A stretch of DNA of 64,000 bases, taken from positions 46,516-110,515 of the forward strand of contig RCAB01000191.1 of assembly GCA_003640385.1 (NCBI GenBank), given 5' to 3'. Positions 10,631 to 25,600 of the stretch are shown piece after piece. The DNA comes from Setaria digitata (lineage: Eukaryota; Nematoda; Chromadorea; Rhabditida; Setariidae). Position numbers and translations under genes: made by a program. Position 1 is the first letter of the stretch; every line of letters starts with the position of its first letter. Under the pieces are notes generated by a model that did no database searches, was not told the origin of the DNA, and was given only the letters and a program-made list of their open reading frames with translations.

Positions 10631-13600
10631 TTAAATTTTTACAAGTTCTGAAAAATGATAAAATTTTGTAAGTCTACGAAGGAACCGTCCAGCAAAATTA
10701 CGTATTCGTATATTGGAAGAACCAGAAATAAGAATCGTTGCATTTTCATAAATTATTGGTAAAAATTTTTCAAATCGTTCATGATCTTCGCGTAAAAATG
10801 CTTCCAAAATTGCCAGCGACATTTCAGTCCATGCATAGCAACGTATTTCACCATCCTGTAAATTGAAGGAATAAAATATCTGGCATATATCTCTCAAAAA
10901 TGACAAAAAAAAAAAAAAAAAAGCTCTATAAATATAATGAAAATTATTTCTGTAGAATCCTGTTACTATTATCGTTTTTTTCTCTTTGTCTGTGTTAGTT
11001 AACTAAAAATTGCTACTCTATCAAATATTTTCCCTTTTTTATTGGCATAGATGAAATATCAATATCTTATGTTAAGAAATATTGCCTAACTGTTACTTTT
11101 TATTTTATTCACTCTTTCAAGTGCAAATTATTCTTTTTCTTTTTTTCAAATTTTTTCTTGAAACTGTTTTTTTTTTTTTTGTCTTCCATTCAAACTGCAC
11201 AGTTTTTAAATGAATGGAAAAGGAAAAACCATACAGAGAGAATTAACTCTTCTTCAGCAATAGTTTGGTGTTGTTCATTATCGGCCATAAATGGATTACA
11301 ACGTTTTGTTATTGGTACTAATGTTTGGGCAATTTTTGAACGTCTATAGTCAGATATAATTTCGGTTGTTTCTTCGGTTGTTATCAATTTATACAAATTT
11401 TCATCCGTTGAATTGCTACGAATTAGTGTAACGTGCTGTAAATCAATAATAATATATAAGCAACTATATAATATGATATGATAAATTTAAAACTAAAATA
11501 AATTCCTCGAAAAAACTCATTAAAGGAAAAAAAATAATTTCTGAGAAATCAGTCGATGAAAAAAAAACACACACACACACATATATGCTGAATATTTAAC
11601 AAGGAAGAAAGACAGCCAATCGATCGATTGATCAAGCAATCAATCAATCAATCAGGCGACATTCAAGATCAGAGATGTTTGCTGCTAACATTCTTCAAAA
11701 ATGGCAAATTAGTCTGCTAGCAAAAGCTGAGATTATAATGCTTTCCGATTCTCATAGAACGATGATTTCTTACTTACGTGATGTGTGATTTATATAGGTA
11801 ACGTAGCGTTTCTATTTCAATTTTTTTCTCGATATTCGTATGACACACTAATTTACCTGTGTGACGTGCGATCTAGCCAGGTAACGTAACGCTTCCGTTG
11901 CAAGTTTTTTCTCAATTCCACACAAATACAAACATATTTCACGATGGCATAATTGTAGTTGTTGGATGCAATAATAACTATCATCGTTCTCATTTCTATC
12001 TCTTGACAACAAACATTCAACAATTGCTTCTCTAAAAACACCAAAATAAAGGAGGAAAAAATGAATAAAATATCTTGATTTTTTTTTTCTTCAAATTTAA
12101 AAAATAGTGAAATTCTATTGAAAATTACAAAAAAAAAGTTTCACTTAAGTTAAAACTTCTTAGCATTCATTTTTTTTTTATAATGCTGTCCATTGCACTA
12201 CAGTAGCTTAATAAATGAAGTTAGGAAAAAGAGATGAGAAAATTAGCTGAAAAGTGCTGATAAAATGATAAGGAACAAACTTTTTCAGTGGACATTTTCG
12301 TACCATTTCATATAATGTCAAAGAGTGTATCGTCCATGCTAGTACTGTTTGCTTGCATAAATTTGGCAGAAGCGAAAAATCATAAAGGCCTTGAAAGAGC
12401 ATTTTAAGGCCCAAACGTCTGTCGAAATTTCGACCCACCAAAAATGACGCATCTAGACAGTGGAACAGAATTGCAATGTCCACTGATGATAGGTTGTACA
12501 GATTACCTTAAAAAAGAAAAAAGACAAGTTGAAACTCACTTAGAAAGCTTTTTGAAGTTAGGAAAGTTTTAAAAGATACTCACTGAGAAAGCTTTTAAAA
12601 CAAAGTAGATGAGAGAAGAAGGAAGGAAAAACGATTTGAAAATGAAACAAGAATTCATTATGCAAAATTAAAGGCGTTTTAAAATAAATTTTACAAATTA
12701 TAACGATTTTGCTACCAAAATTATTATTACTATATTATTATTATTATTGTTATTATTATTATTATTATTATTATCATCATTATTTTATTACTACATTCGC
12801 ACTAAAAATTATTAACCCTTATGCATTAGTAAAATTCAATTAATTCTGTTAATCTCGAATAAANGTATCATCATTATTTTATTACTACATTCGCACTAAA
12901 AAATATTAACCCTTATGCATTAGTAAAATTCAATTAATTCTGTTAATCTCGAATAAAAAGAAAAAAAATTAGGAGAAAGAGAAAAGAAAGAAAGGACAAA
13001 CAATCATTATCAGTTTCGGATTGTTCGTCAAATTTCTTCAAAAATGCAGCATTCTGTCCATCAACGGGCAAATCAATTCCACTTAGCAATAATGTGCCAA
13101 TTAGTTCCAAAATATACTGATGACTCATGAGAATATTAATTAACTCATCGCCGGAAATTCTAAAATTTTGGACTTTTGAGCAGTAAAATAATGACGATGA
13201 ATGTTTTAGAAAAGAAGTAACATAGAAACAAACTTATTCTCCATTCCATCGCTATTGCGAAGTATAACTTCACGTTTTTTCGTCTCTTCCGGTTCCGGTA
13301 TTGAACGGATCTGCTCATCCATCAGAAAGATCTGTGAAAATAAATAAGTAATGGATAAGACGAGGAATTTTTCACTGGTAATTAAGAGAATGGTTGATTG
13401 TGTTAAAATAATTTATCAATTATTTATCAATTAATTTATTTAATTATCTAATTATTTAATTATTTATTTAATTAATTTATCAATTATCAAATTTATCAAT
13501 TAATGTATCGTGATCCTATCAAAGTAACTACTGTTAAAGTATTAACAATATTCAGTAAGAGAATATTCAACAAATGCATAAGCACAAATTTTTGATAAAA

Positions 13601-16600
13601 ATGATTGCACTAAATTAATCAGTAAATAAGTGGCAGTGGAGTAATTAATTGGTGAGTAATTATATTGAAATAATAAATGCGTGAATAAATTGAAATAACC
13701 GGTAGGTACAATATTCATTTTAGTTGAATAAATACTACAACGAATAAAAACATTGCGAAATTCAAATTTAAAACAAAATAAATTTTTTAAATTTAAATTT
13801 TTAATTTAAACATATGAATGCTTTCACCTGTCGAGCTAGTAATAATGTTTCACACGAAAAGTTTGAATTTTCAACAGAAGCTACACAAACTTCACCAAAA
13901 TCACCATTTGGATCATTTGAATCAACGGCATAGTAACGGATCAAAAGTCGCAGATGAGCTAAAGTTAAGCTTCTGAAATTTTGAAAATAGACATATTTCA
14001 TAATTCAGCGGTAAATTGAAATGTTGAAATCAAAAAAAAAAAAAAAAAAAGGGAAAGGAGAGAAAAGAAAACTTATTAACATCTATTAAAATAGTAAATA
14101 AAATGAAATGTAATTAAATATTTCAAGCATAAATTAATAAGCATTTGAAATTAATTATTTAAAACACAATGATTGATTTGTTTTAGAAATTCAATTTAAG
14201 CAATTAATAAGAATTTATTGCAAAAAATCTACAACTTTTCGGTCATTTTTTCTGTTTTTTTTTTTTTTCTTCCACTTTTTTCCTGAAACTTACGTTGCAT
14301 TCCACAATGAGCGCACAATAATTGTCCATCGCTCAGTTGTTAATGAATGAACAGAGGTTTTAATTAGAAAACGTAAACACGCATATCCCAAACGTGCAAT
14401 CCGATTCGGCGCACACGTAATACATTCGGTGAGAAGCGTTAACGTATCGTATAATGCTCGGTTAACCCATGCATTTTCTAATAGAAAATTAATTTTTATT
14501 AAATTTCAAATTTCAAACGTAACATTAAAAACTGCTTTTTGTATTTTTTTTTTTTTTTTTTCAGCATAATTTACAATCTGTATTGGAATTTTAAAGAAGG
14601 CAATTTTTATGAATGATAAAATAAGCTTTTTATTTCAATGAATGTTAAGTAATAATGCAAATATTTCCATTACATTAAGTGATAAACAGAAAAACAAATT
14701 TCTTCTTTCTTTTTTACAAAATTTTCTAAGAAATTTTGCTAAAAATTCTTTTTTAATGAGAGTGAAAAAGAGAGAGGAATTAATAATTATTAATAATTAA
14801 TAAATGAAGATGATAACGGGTGAGAAATGCCTTTGTCCTGTGCCAAGTATTGCTTAATAACTTCCGTAAATAATCCAATTGCTTGTTTTAAATTATTTTC
14901 ATGTTTTGCAGCATCTTTGCGCATCCATTGTTGGAGCATTGGAAAAACAAGAACTGATAAACCGTATGCACCAAAATCAATGCCTAATTAAATTATTAAA
15001 ATTAAAAAAGAGGAAGGAAAAGTGCAAATTAGTTATGAATTAATAAAAATAATTGTTTAGTTTTTCCATTATGAAATTAAATAAATAAATTAATAAATAA
15101 ATTCAATACANAGAGGAAGGAAAAGTGCAAATTAGTTATGAATTAATAAAAATAATTGCTTAGTTTTTCCATTATGAAATTAAATAAATAAATTAATAAA
15201 TAAATTCAATACAAATTATTTCAGCACTTTTAGTCCTTTCAATGCTAATTATTTTAAATGTGCAAATTAATAGTCGATCCAACACTTCCAAACTAGTCAT
15301 AAAATTCAAATCATCTTTGATATACGCATAACAAATAAGTCTCTTTTTAAAATTTTGCTAAAATTTTCGGCAAACTTTAAGAAAAAAAAGAAAAGAATTA
15401 AGAGTAATTTGAAAATTTAACTATTTAATAATATGAGAACTGAATTTGGCAAAAAACACTCGCACCATTGCATGAATTTTGATAATTTAAAAATTTATAA
15501 ATATATCCCTCTCTTTTTCTTGTTTTGTAAGAAAGAAATGAAAAAGATAAGAATGAAATATACCAAATTTAGTATTAGCTTGATCAGTGATCAGATCAGC
15601 AATAGTTCGAAGTAAATTTGATTGTAATGATGCCGGACAGATAAATGTAACAGCCGTAAGGCCTTCCAGTAATGATAAGTAAACTTCAGTGCAACTTCGC
15701 TTTGATGCCGTATAATTTTTCCATGGCATAATTGTTTCCGGCACTGATAAATTTTGAATTAATCAGTAATTGATAAGAGAAGTGAATTATTTTTCCGTAT
15801 TGTCATTCCCATGCTGACAGTTAAAAAAATCAAACGTCGAAATTTTTCCACGATATAATTATTTTTGGCGCTAGCAAATTGTGAATGAATCATTTATTGG
15901 TAATATAAATATAAATTATTTTCCTTGTCAATTTAAAACAACTGATGAAAAATTCAAGTAATTGATTTTTGAAATTTTTTACGAAAAATTAAATTTCAAA
16001 TGCCTACATCCAATACTGTCAGAATTATTCATTGCTTCATTTTAAATCTCTTCTTTGTTAAATTAATATTGCTAATTAAAAACGAAAAAACAAAAATAAA
16101 ACACTTTTTTGCTTCTGTTTCTAGCTTTTTTTTTCTGTTTAAAGTAAATTTTAGCAATGAATTAAATAATACCGAAGAAATTTGAAATGAAAGAATTTTT
16201 TAAGCAAAGAAAAAAAAAAACTGATATAAATGAAATTTTGTATGAAAGAAATGAACAAACGCTGAAGGGAACGATCGAGATCAGTTGGTGGAATTCTTTG
16301 ACTGATATGAAAACATTGTTCCTCAATTAAAACAGTTGATAATGGCTCCATTAAAAATGATAAGTTTGTAAATCGATCAACACATTGCTGATTACGTTCA
16401 CGCAATATCAACCTGACAAAATCAATAAATCTATCAGAATAATTAGGAATTAGTTTAAGTTATTCTTTTTTTCTTAGAAGTTTTCAAATATTTTTTTCCC
16501 TGTTTTAAAATATTTGCTAAATAGTTTAATTGCTAGAAAATATAATTCAAAACTGCTCTTTTTTTGAATTATTCAACAAATAATCAGCAGAGAAGAAAAG

Positions 16601-19600
16601 AAGACAATCGATGTTCATCATTGTTATCAAGAATTTTAGCAGATGTTAAGAAAATTTATAATTTCTATTTTTTTTAATTAACATTAAAGTTGCTCCATTC
16701 AATTGATGATGATATTAATCCATATATATATATTAAAATTTTCCATTCCAAAATTTCAACTAATAGTTTTAGAATTTAATTATTCTTAAAAAGATAATTC
16801 CTAAAACTATACCTTTGTAATAGATGCTGATCGGTGCAATCAGTTAGATCAAATAAATTATGAAGCATTCGTTCTACTTTTAACAAATTTTGCAAAGCTG
16901 TAGAAGCGATTGTTGTATTCGATGATGGATTGAGTAATTCTGCTTCTATAGCAAAAATTTAATTAATTAAAAAAAATTATATGCTTCATTCGCAAAAAAT
17001 GGAAAGAAAAGCTAAACTGATACTCGTAAGGTTTATTATCACAGATGCGCAAATAGATGTGCATTTGTTAATGAGATGTGGGTGCAGAAGAGTGATTTAA
17101 ATGATTACCTGAATTGCTTTCCTTTAATTAATGAAAAAAAAAACTCCCTAATTAGATAAATAGATGGTAATGGTGGAGAGGGATGATCTAACTGATAATC
17201 ATGGTTAAACTGGTTCCTCCTAATCAAAAATCAAAAGCAATGAATTGATAATCGAAGTAAAAAACATTTTTATCTACAGTTTTAAAATCTGCTGAAAAGA
17301 TAATTTTTTTATTTAGTGTTTACCATCAAAACAGAAAGAAAAAAACAATAAACAAATTATTGCTGCTAACTTAACATATTATAAAGTTTCATGCGTGATA
17401 AATTCTTGAACGATTGAATTTAAATTTGGCGCAAATAAATTTAGTGTTAAATTCACTTACGACTCTAAATGTTCAATTGAAAAGAATAGTATCTATGTAT
17501 TATTGTAATTTTATGCTTAAATTATCATACAGAGCTATTTATGCTATTTTTATCACTATTAGTTAAATGTAGGAAATTGACCTTATAAAATTCATTAAAT
17601 TTTTTCAAAAATTTCGAACTGCATATTATCATTTAAATAATTTTAAAACATTTTTCTTTTTTCTAAAATTTTCAAATTACTTATTATGACATAAATAATT
17701 TGACAATAGTTGTAATTTTTGTAGAATTTTCCGAATTGCGTGCAAATATAATCCAAAATGATTGTATTTTTCTAATTTGAAAAAGCATACCAATTAGGAT
17801 CACAAATACAACAGTTTCAAAAATTTACCGGATCCAGTGGAATGAAGATATTGCAATACGCATGTGATATAATCCAAAACAGTGGTCATCAAAACATTTG
17901 TATTTCTGATATTGAGATAAGCAGAAAAGATGTCAAGAACAATTGCTTGAATAGATGAAACAGTCGTCAGATCGTTGATGATGATATTGTCCGATTCTGG
18001 AAGAGTAGAAATAAAAATTTGTTTCTTGTAAATTTTGCAAATACGAATTTTAATTTTGGAAGAATTAAAAGTTTTCCTTTTTTCTTTTTTCCTGGACTTC
18101 GAATTTTAAACAAATATTCTGTTTTTTATTCACTAGAATTTAAAAAAAAAAAAAAAAAAAAGATAATAATAATAATAATGAAAGAATCAAACTTTAAAGA
18201 AAAAAGAAGGAAATTTTTTTCTATCATAATTGAATTAAAAAACTGAAAATTATCAGCTAATAATAATCCTGAAACTAAAATCAATAAAAAAAACTTTCGA
18301 AATAAGCAATTATGATAAAGTTTTTCACAATGGACAGGTCAAATGGAAGAATGTAAAAGTTTTCTTTCTTTTTTTTTTTTTTTTTTTTAAATATTCCTCA
18401 GTTTTTATTAAGTCCTATTTTTTATATTATAGATCACTAAAGAATATTTTGAGTAACATTTGAATTCATTTCATGCTACATTTTAGCAATTAATTATTTA
18501 ATTAGTAAGAAATAAACAATGGAATATTATGAATCTTTCGGAGATATTGAAATTCATTCCACGCCATATTTTAGTGAATAATTAATGGACAAGCAATAAA
18601 TGAATACAAACATACTTGGGTGGTCCTCAATCCGTAATGCTTTTAACGCACTGAACAACGGTTTCCAACCGGAACCGATCATATCAGCATGAGAATGCAC
18701 AAACGTTGCTAGCAATGTGACAATTTGTTCCTGCGATTCTTCCAGACAAAGCTCTGAACAAAGAATATTCTGAAAAAAAAGATGAAAAATTTCCATAAAA
18801 TCCGGAAATTTTTCCAAATTTGATTTATATTAGCGTAAATGCGTAAGACAAAATTGAAAACTGCATGCAACTGATGATTTAATTTGTGAAACTGAAATAA
18901 AACGAAAAAAATAAATCTAAATTGAAATGAACAAAATTTAAAACTCTCTCCAAATTTAAATCAAAAAAATTAGCAATACGGTGAAAACAATGAGAAATAA
19001 AAAGAAACATTTTTCTTAATATACACTCTGATAAGAAAATATAGTACAAACATTACTTAAAATATTTTGAAATATGTAATAGTTGGACTGAAATTAAAAT
19101 ATTTGAAATGATTTGATTTTGAAATTAAACGAACTTGTAACGGTTGAAAGATGAGCTGATTGTAGCAGAATCCATTCGTTTCATTAATCATTAATTTCGA
19201 TATACAAGTACCGAGGCCATCGATGGCAAAACGATTTAATTTTCCATTGCTACGTGTAGAAGCGCACTGTAATAAAAAAAATTAAATTTAAATTAAATTA
19301 AAGCTTTAATATCTACGAAAACAACAACGACAAGCAGAATTGTATTTAATTTTAAATTTTATTAAGTTATTTTAGGAAGGAAAAGATGAAAAATCATAAT
19401 ACACGAAATTTTTAAAATATTTCCACAACTCATTTTAGACTTCTTAATTAATTTTGATAAATATTTGGGGTATTTTCTAAATTTTATAAAATACATTTTA
19501 GAAAAAAGAAAAAATTTGAGAAGTTGAAATTGCTGAAAAAAAAAATTTGGAAATGAACGATAAATATATAAATTTTTTTTTTTTTTTTCTAAAAAGAATA

Positions 19601-22600
19601 CATGCAGTTTGTTTCTATAAAAATTTTTTCAATTTTTCTTCTTTTTTCTTTTAAATACTTAAAAATGATAATAATTTTCAAACGTTAACAAACAACCTGT
19701 GCAATATGTTGTGCAATTTTAGGCCATATTTTCATGGTGTGAATTAAAGGCCTAGTGGAAAGTGTCATCGAAATGGTAAATATGCGTCCCAGGATGTTTG
19801 TTGGATCTGCCAAGTAGTTTAAATTTGATTGTTGCGTATTTATATAATGTTGGCAATTTTCGCTAGCCATCACCAAACACTGAATCATTTCACTAAGTGA
19901 TGTCAAATTTAATTCTTTTCCAATGCGTTCGTAAAATCTAAATCAAATTATTTAAAAATTATTTAAATATAATGAAAAAATAAATGACGAAAAATTTAAT
20001 TTTTTTTTTTTTATTCACAATTATTTTCTAATAATAATATTCATTTGTTAATGAAAAAACAAAAATTCAGCTTTAATTTGAAATTAAAAATTGAAATATC
20101 ACTTTATACAAAAAAATAAAAAAGGCAGTAGCAAACGATTTCAAATAGTGCATTACTGATTGAAAAATTAAGTACTCAAGAAATTGAATAATTTTTGTTG
20201 GTTTTATTAATTTCATATATTTGTAAAAAATCCACTACTTCTCGGCTAATGCAATCAGGAATTGTAGAATTCGGCATGCTGTATGAGGATTTAAATTATC
20301 AGTAACATCGTTTGGTAAGATGTCAACGACATGCTGCGCTTTATCAGTGTTATCACCATTGAATGAAGCGAATGATATCCATTGATTTTGTTCTTGATTT
20401 CCTGTGCCAAATAAATATTTCTCCACCTCCCAAATATACTCTGTGCACCTATGTATGAAATTTTGTTAGTTTTTTTTTTAAATAATCATTTAATGATAAT
20501 GACATCTGAAAGCATCTTCAAATTTTGATGCAGAAAATTATGATTTCATAGAAAAGAAAACTTTTGACATAAATAGTTCTGGTAGTAAATTTTAACAATT
20601 AGTTAAATTTGTTAATTGATTAAATTCTTCTGTAAATGGCTAAAATGAGCAGCACTGAAAATACACATTAATCAAGAAAAAAGAGAGGAAAAACTGACAA
20701 AGGTGACTGAAGAACAAATTTATTTTATAGTTTGATTTTTTAAAAATTTCAAAAATTCACTTCACAAAACTAATATGTTAATTCAATATCATATTAATGA
20801 TAATTCGTTCATAAAAGAATACTTTCACTTAATAAGGTCAACCAAAATGCTTATTTTAATGAAACTATTTTAACTTCTTCCCATCAAATCCAATTTTTTT
20901 TTTTTTGACTCGTTTAATCAAATTTTTTTGATTTTTTTGACAATTATTTCATTTCAATTTTTTGTCACTAAATGAAATTATCGCAATTCAATGCTATTCA
21001 TTCCAACATTTTGACACTTAATGAAAATGCTCATTGCAATATTTCAACTTTTTACCTCTAAGTCTAATCATATCGGTTTAGCTTTCTAGCTTTCGAATTA
21101 AATTGCCTAATTAATTTGCCTAATGCCTAATTTACTTGTCACATTAATTCAAATTAACCGAATGATATCACTCCATATTTTCGCCTCATGTAATCCACAA
21201 TCAATTGCAATATCCAAAATTGTTTCAATTACGATAGCATCTACTTTACGAAATGGCCATTTACTGAAGCGTTCCGTTATGGTATCTAACTTTTCCTGAT
21301 TTTTCATACTTCTTAATTCTTCCAGTGGACATGATGCTATCACAAGCCGCTCAATGATCAACTGATTACGCTCTTTGAAGCCTGAGAGAAAAGAAGAATA
21401 TTTGAACTATGATAAAAGTTAAAGTGATAAAGTGCAGGATTAAAAGAAAATTAAAGTAACAAATTTTAGTAAGACAATGATTAGAAATAAAAATTAATTA
21501 TGATATGTGTAAATCATAGAAAAAAAAAAATCTCACTGAAAAAATGAGACAATTTTTTGAAAAGTCGTTTTTTTTTTCTTTTTTTTTTTCCTATACAATT
21601 ACTAAGAAAAATTTGAAATATGATTAAATAATTCATTATTTTTTGTGTATTGCATATCTTTCCCATTTTTCTTACAATAATATTAATTATGCTTTGTAAT
21701 TTCAAATAAAAGAAATTTAAATTTAAAAAGAAATATGAAATGAACCTAATGTAACAGAGAGTTTAGCAAAAGTTATTAATGTATAAACGGCCTGATCATA
21801 GGCTTCCGCTGCTTTTGGTCGTAAAATACGACGCTGTTTACTGCGTAATGAAAGTAACGTTGCCGAAGCTGATAGTAATTTATCCCAAGTTGCAAAAATA
21901 AACCAACGACATGCTCGACAAGCTAAATGAAGCAAAAGTAACTAATTATTAGAAAATTAATTAGCAATTAGCTGATTGATTAACGAGCAAGAAAGTCTAT
22001 TGCACCTAATCGCAGCAGTAATGTTCATTAAAAACGAAAATTTCATTCCTTTCATTGAGTAGTTAGTTTTCGAGCAAGAATTTGATTTCACCAATTACTG
22101 GCACTGATATTAATCAATGAATAGTTTAATGTCAAAATACAAAAAAAAAAAAAAATACATATTATTTTATACTATAAAATTAAATATTGGATCTTTCTTT
22201 CCTTTTTCAACATCTTGAGTAATATAAGTTTTAGTGAATGAAAAAGGTTAATTTATTTTTAAAAAAAGAAAACAAACCAGCTAGAGAATGTTCAGTTTGT
22301 TTAGTTGGTATTTGCTGTATTCGCCGTACATCACTCATTATTTGAGCGTTATAACCGATATAATCTGAAAGTATTTTTGAAATTTTAATTTGGGAAAACT
22401 GACAATAAGCTATTCTTTCAGTAACATTGTTTTTTTTTTAAATTGAAATGTTTCATAAATGAGGTAAATAATGATCGGACTTTATCAATGAGCGTTCTAT
22501 TTTATGTCCTTCCGGTTTCAGAATGTATGCATCAAATAAACAGTTTGGTGGAAAAAAAAAAGCAAAATTTTTTCTCTCGAAGAAAGGAAAAGTGTAAAAA

Positions 22601-25600
22601 TAATATTAATTGATAATAATAATAATAGTTCAAAAAAGTTTATATAAGTAACAATAATTAAAAATAGTAATTGGGAGTAATTAATAGCAATAACCAAGCA
22701 GTTACAAATGACAAATGCGTCTAAAGAATCTAGTGAATAGATCAATTAAAATGAAGTTTCAAAATCCTAAAAATTATTTAGAATGAAAAGAAAATTTTCA
22801 CAATTACAAGATAGAAAAATACCTGTAATAACACTTATTAGTGGTAATTTAGCAAATTCCGGACTTTTAAGTTTCACATCGAATTTGGCCAAATTTTCAT
22901 ATACTGCACTAAGCCAACGATCACTGGTATATACGATGCAATCACTACGCAACACTTCATTAATGAACCAAATCTAAATTAAACAAATAAATTAATCAAA
23001 TTTCTAGCAAATAGCAAATTCCAATATGATGAGGAACGAGGAAAGTTTAGCATAAATGTTTAAATTAATTAATCAAATTAACTTCCAAATGATAGTTTTG
23101 AACAGCTTAAAATGATAGAAGTTTTTGCAAATTAAAATGTAAATAAAATAAATTTTAGAAGAAAACACACAATTTGCTTCTCCTTTTGAATTTACCTTTT
23201 CTAATGGTTGCTCAGTGTCACTGGAAAAAATAACAGCTAATGCGGCATAGGTTGCAAGATAAATTGCATCGGAATTCAGGAAATATGATTGTGCTTCACC
23301 GTGCAACTCAAACGCATCCTTTTGAGCAGTCATAAATTCTGGAATTGATTGCACATCTCAAAATTAATTTACAATTTGTAGAATTAATTAGCAGTGGACG
23401 ATATGATCTGTATAATTACGACCTTTTTTAGCCGAGCTAATATCATTTGGAATTGTTCATTTTTTTTATTCACTTGCTTAAAACATAATTAATCATTTAT
23501 CAAATGTTAAAAAATGTTGAACTTAGATGTTAAACCATAACACTCGAAGAATGTTGTATGATTTTAAAAAAAAAAGAAAAAAAATATCAAAATTTTATTT
23601 TGCATCCAAAAAAGGATAGGAAAGTAAAATTATTACAAGCAATTGAATTTGATTTATGGAAATTCAAATTTTTGATCAAATCATGACATGATCATTTGAT
23701 TTAATTTCCTTCTCATTTACTCTTTATCAGAATTAAAAAANGAAATTTTTGATCAAATCATGATCATTTGATTTAATTTCCTTCTCATTTACTTTTTATC
23801 AGAATTAAAAAAAAATGCAACATTTCTGATGATTATCTAACAATTTATCTCACCTATGATAACGAGCAAATGAAATACTCATGATACGTATGTCATTTTT
23901 GAATTCCAATAATTTCCAATTTTTTTTCTTGATTTTCATAACTAATTCAATTTATAAATGTGTTAACAAACGCGATAAAACTTAGGCTTTAAGAAATATT
24001 AGTATTTAATAAATTTTTGACTATTAATTTTTCTTCTCTTATTTTCTTCCGTTTTTGCTTTATTTGACTCCTTTTCAGAGATAAAAATTTTTCCAGAAAC
24101 ATTTCCTTTTGCAATTTCAGTTTCCTCAAAAACGTACCGGAAAAGAAACCGGAAGCAAATTCTTGAATGGCTTCATCAACCTCAATTGTACTTTTAATTT
24201 GTAACCATTTGGGAAAAGCATTTCCTAATTCAGTTACAAAGCAATTCGCTGTTTCTATTTCATTCTGAAAAGTTTCCAAAATGATAAGGAGAAACAGGAA
24301 TCATTTCCTGTTTCATTAAAGCACCAATTTAAGGCATCAATTTCCAATGTAACCTATTCGTCCGTTGAAAATGAAGTTCTTAATTAATTTAAGACATTAA
24401 TTGTGATCTGTTCACAGCAATGATAAAGTGCTATTAGTGCCAAAGATAATTATCACAAATTTGTCGTATTTTAAATTCAGTAACTTCATAAGCATTCAAA
24501 TTCCGATTATAATCCCAATGAGCAACAGTAAAAATGATAATAATCATGAATTTGATTAATTACGAAATTGATAACGACTGCAAACATGCATGAGTAAAAT
24601 TACAAAAGCAATGATTAAATTGATAAGATGATAATGACACTGTGCATTGAGTAAAAATTATACTCCAAACTAGCTACAGAAAACGTATCAAATTTTTGAA
24701 TTTAAATTTTCTCCAGGATCAATTCTAAATATTATTTTATATATCGTTTTTTTTTTTTTTTTTTTCATAATTTAAAATTCTGCGAAAATTTGGAAATGAA
24801 AAAAATTCACCTCATCGAATTTTCTATCCGTAGAATCGTTACAAATCGATGCTTTATTCATTTCATCGGCTTTATATCTTTTTGATAATTTCTCGAGCAA
24901 TCCAGTCATCTAAATTTATCGTTCAGAAATTTGACGTGAAATTTAAAATAATATTGATAAATTTCAAATATGCAAACTGAAAAGGTAACATCTTCCTGTG
25001 CTCACTAACTTCATGCGTGTTTTCCAAATTCTCTAATGAGTTATTACGAATCATTTCGGATTGTTTGGTGCTGTCTTCGTTGGCATTATGTTTTCCTGAA
25101 AACTCTCCCAAAAACTCCCACTTAATACTAATATCTTACATAACACATAGATTTTTAGTCACTTTAATGAATTAATTTATAAATAATTTAGAGAAAAAGG
25201 AAGAAGAATAACGAAATTGGAAATTACACAGAACGGTTCGTTTTCATCGATTTAATGAATTATTTTAAAATTTTGAAAAAATTTTCAGATTTTGAAATTC
25301 TCAAACAACATTCAACAAATCTTCTACATTAACATAAAATTTGAATATATTAGGTATTTATCAAGTTCTTTTTTCTTTTCTTTTTCGAGAAAGCAAAAAA
25401 TAAAAGACAATTTTGAATTTTGTTTTGAAATGTTCAAACCATCATCATCAACAGTTGCACCCAGTAAGATATCATCGGTGGGAAAATAAGTGAGAATTGC
25501 TTGGATAAGTTCGACAGACAATACATTATCACTGTCAATTTCACATATTTGTGATGCTGTTACTAACTAAAAATAAAATATTTTAAATTTTGTTTAAAAA

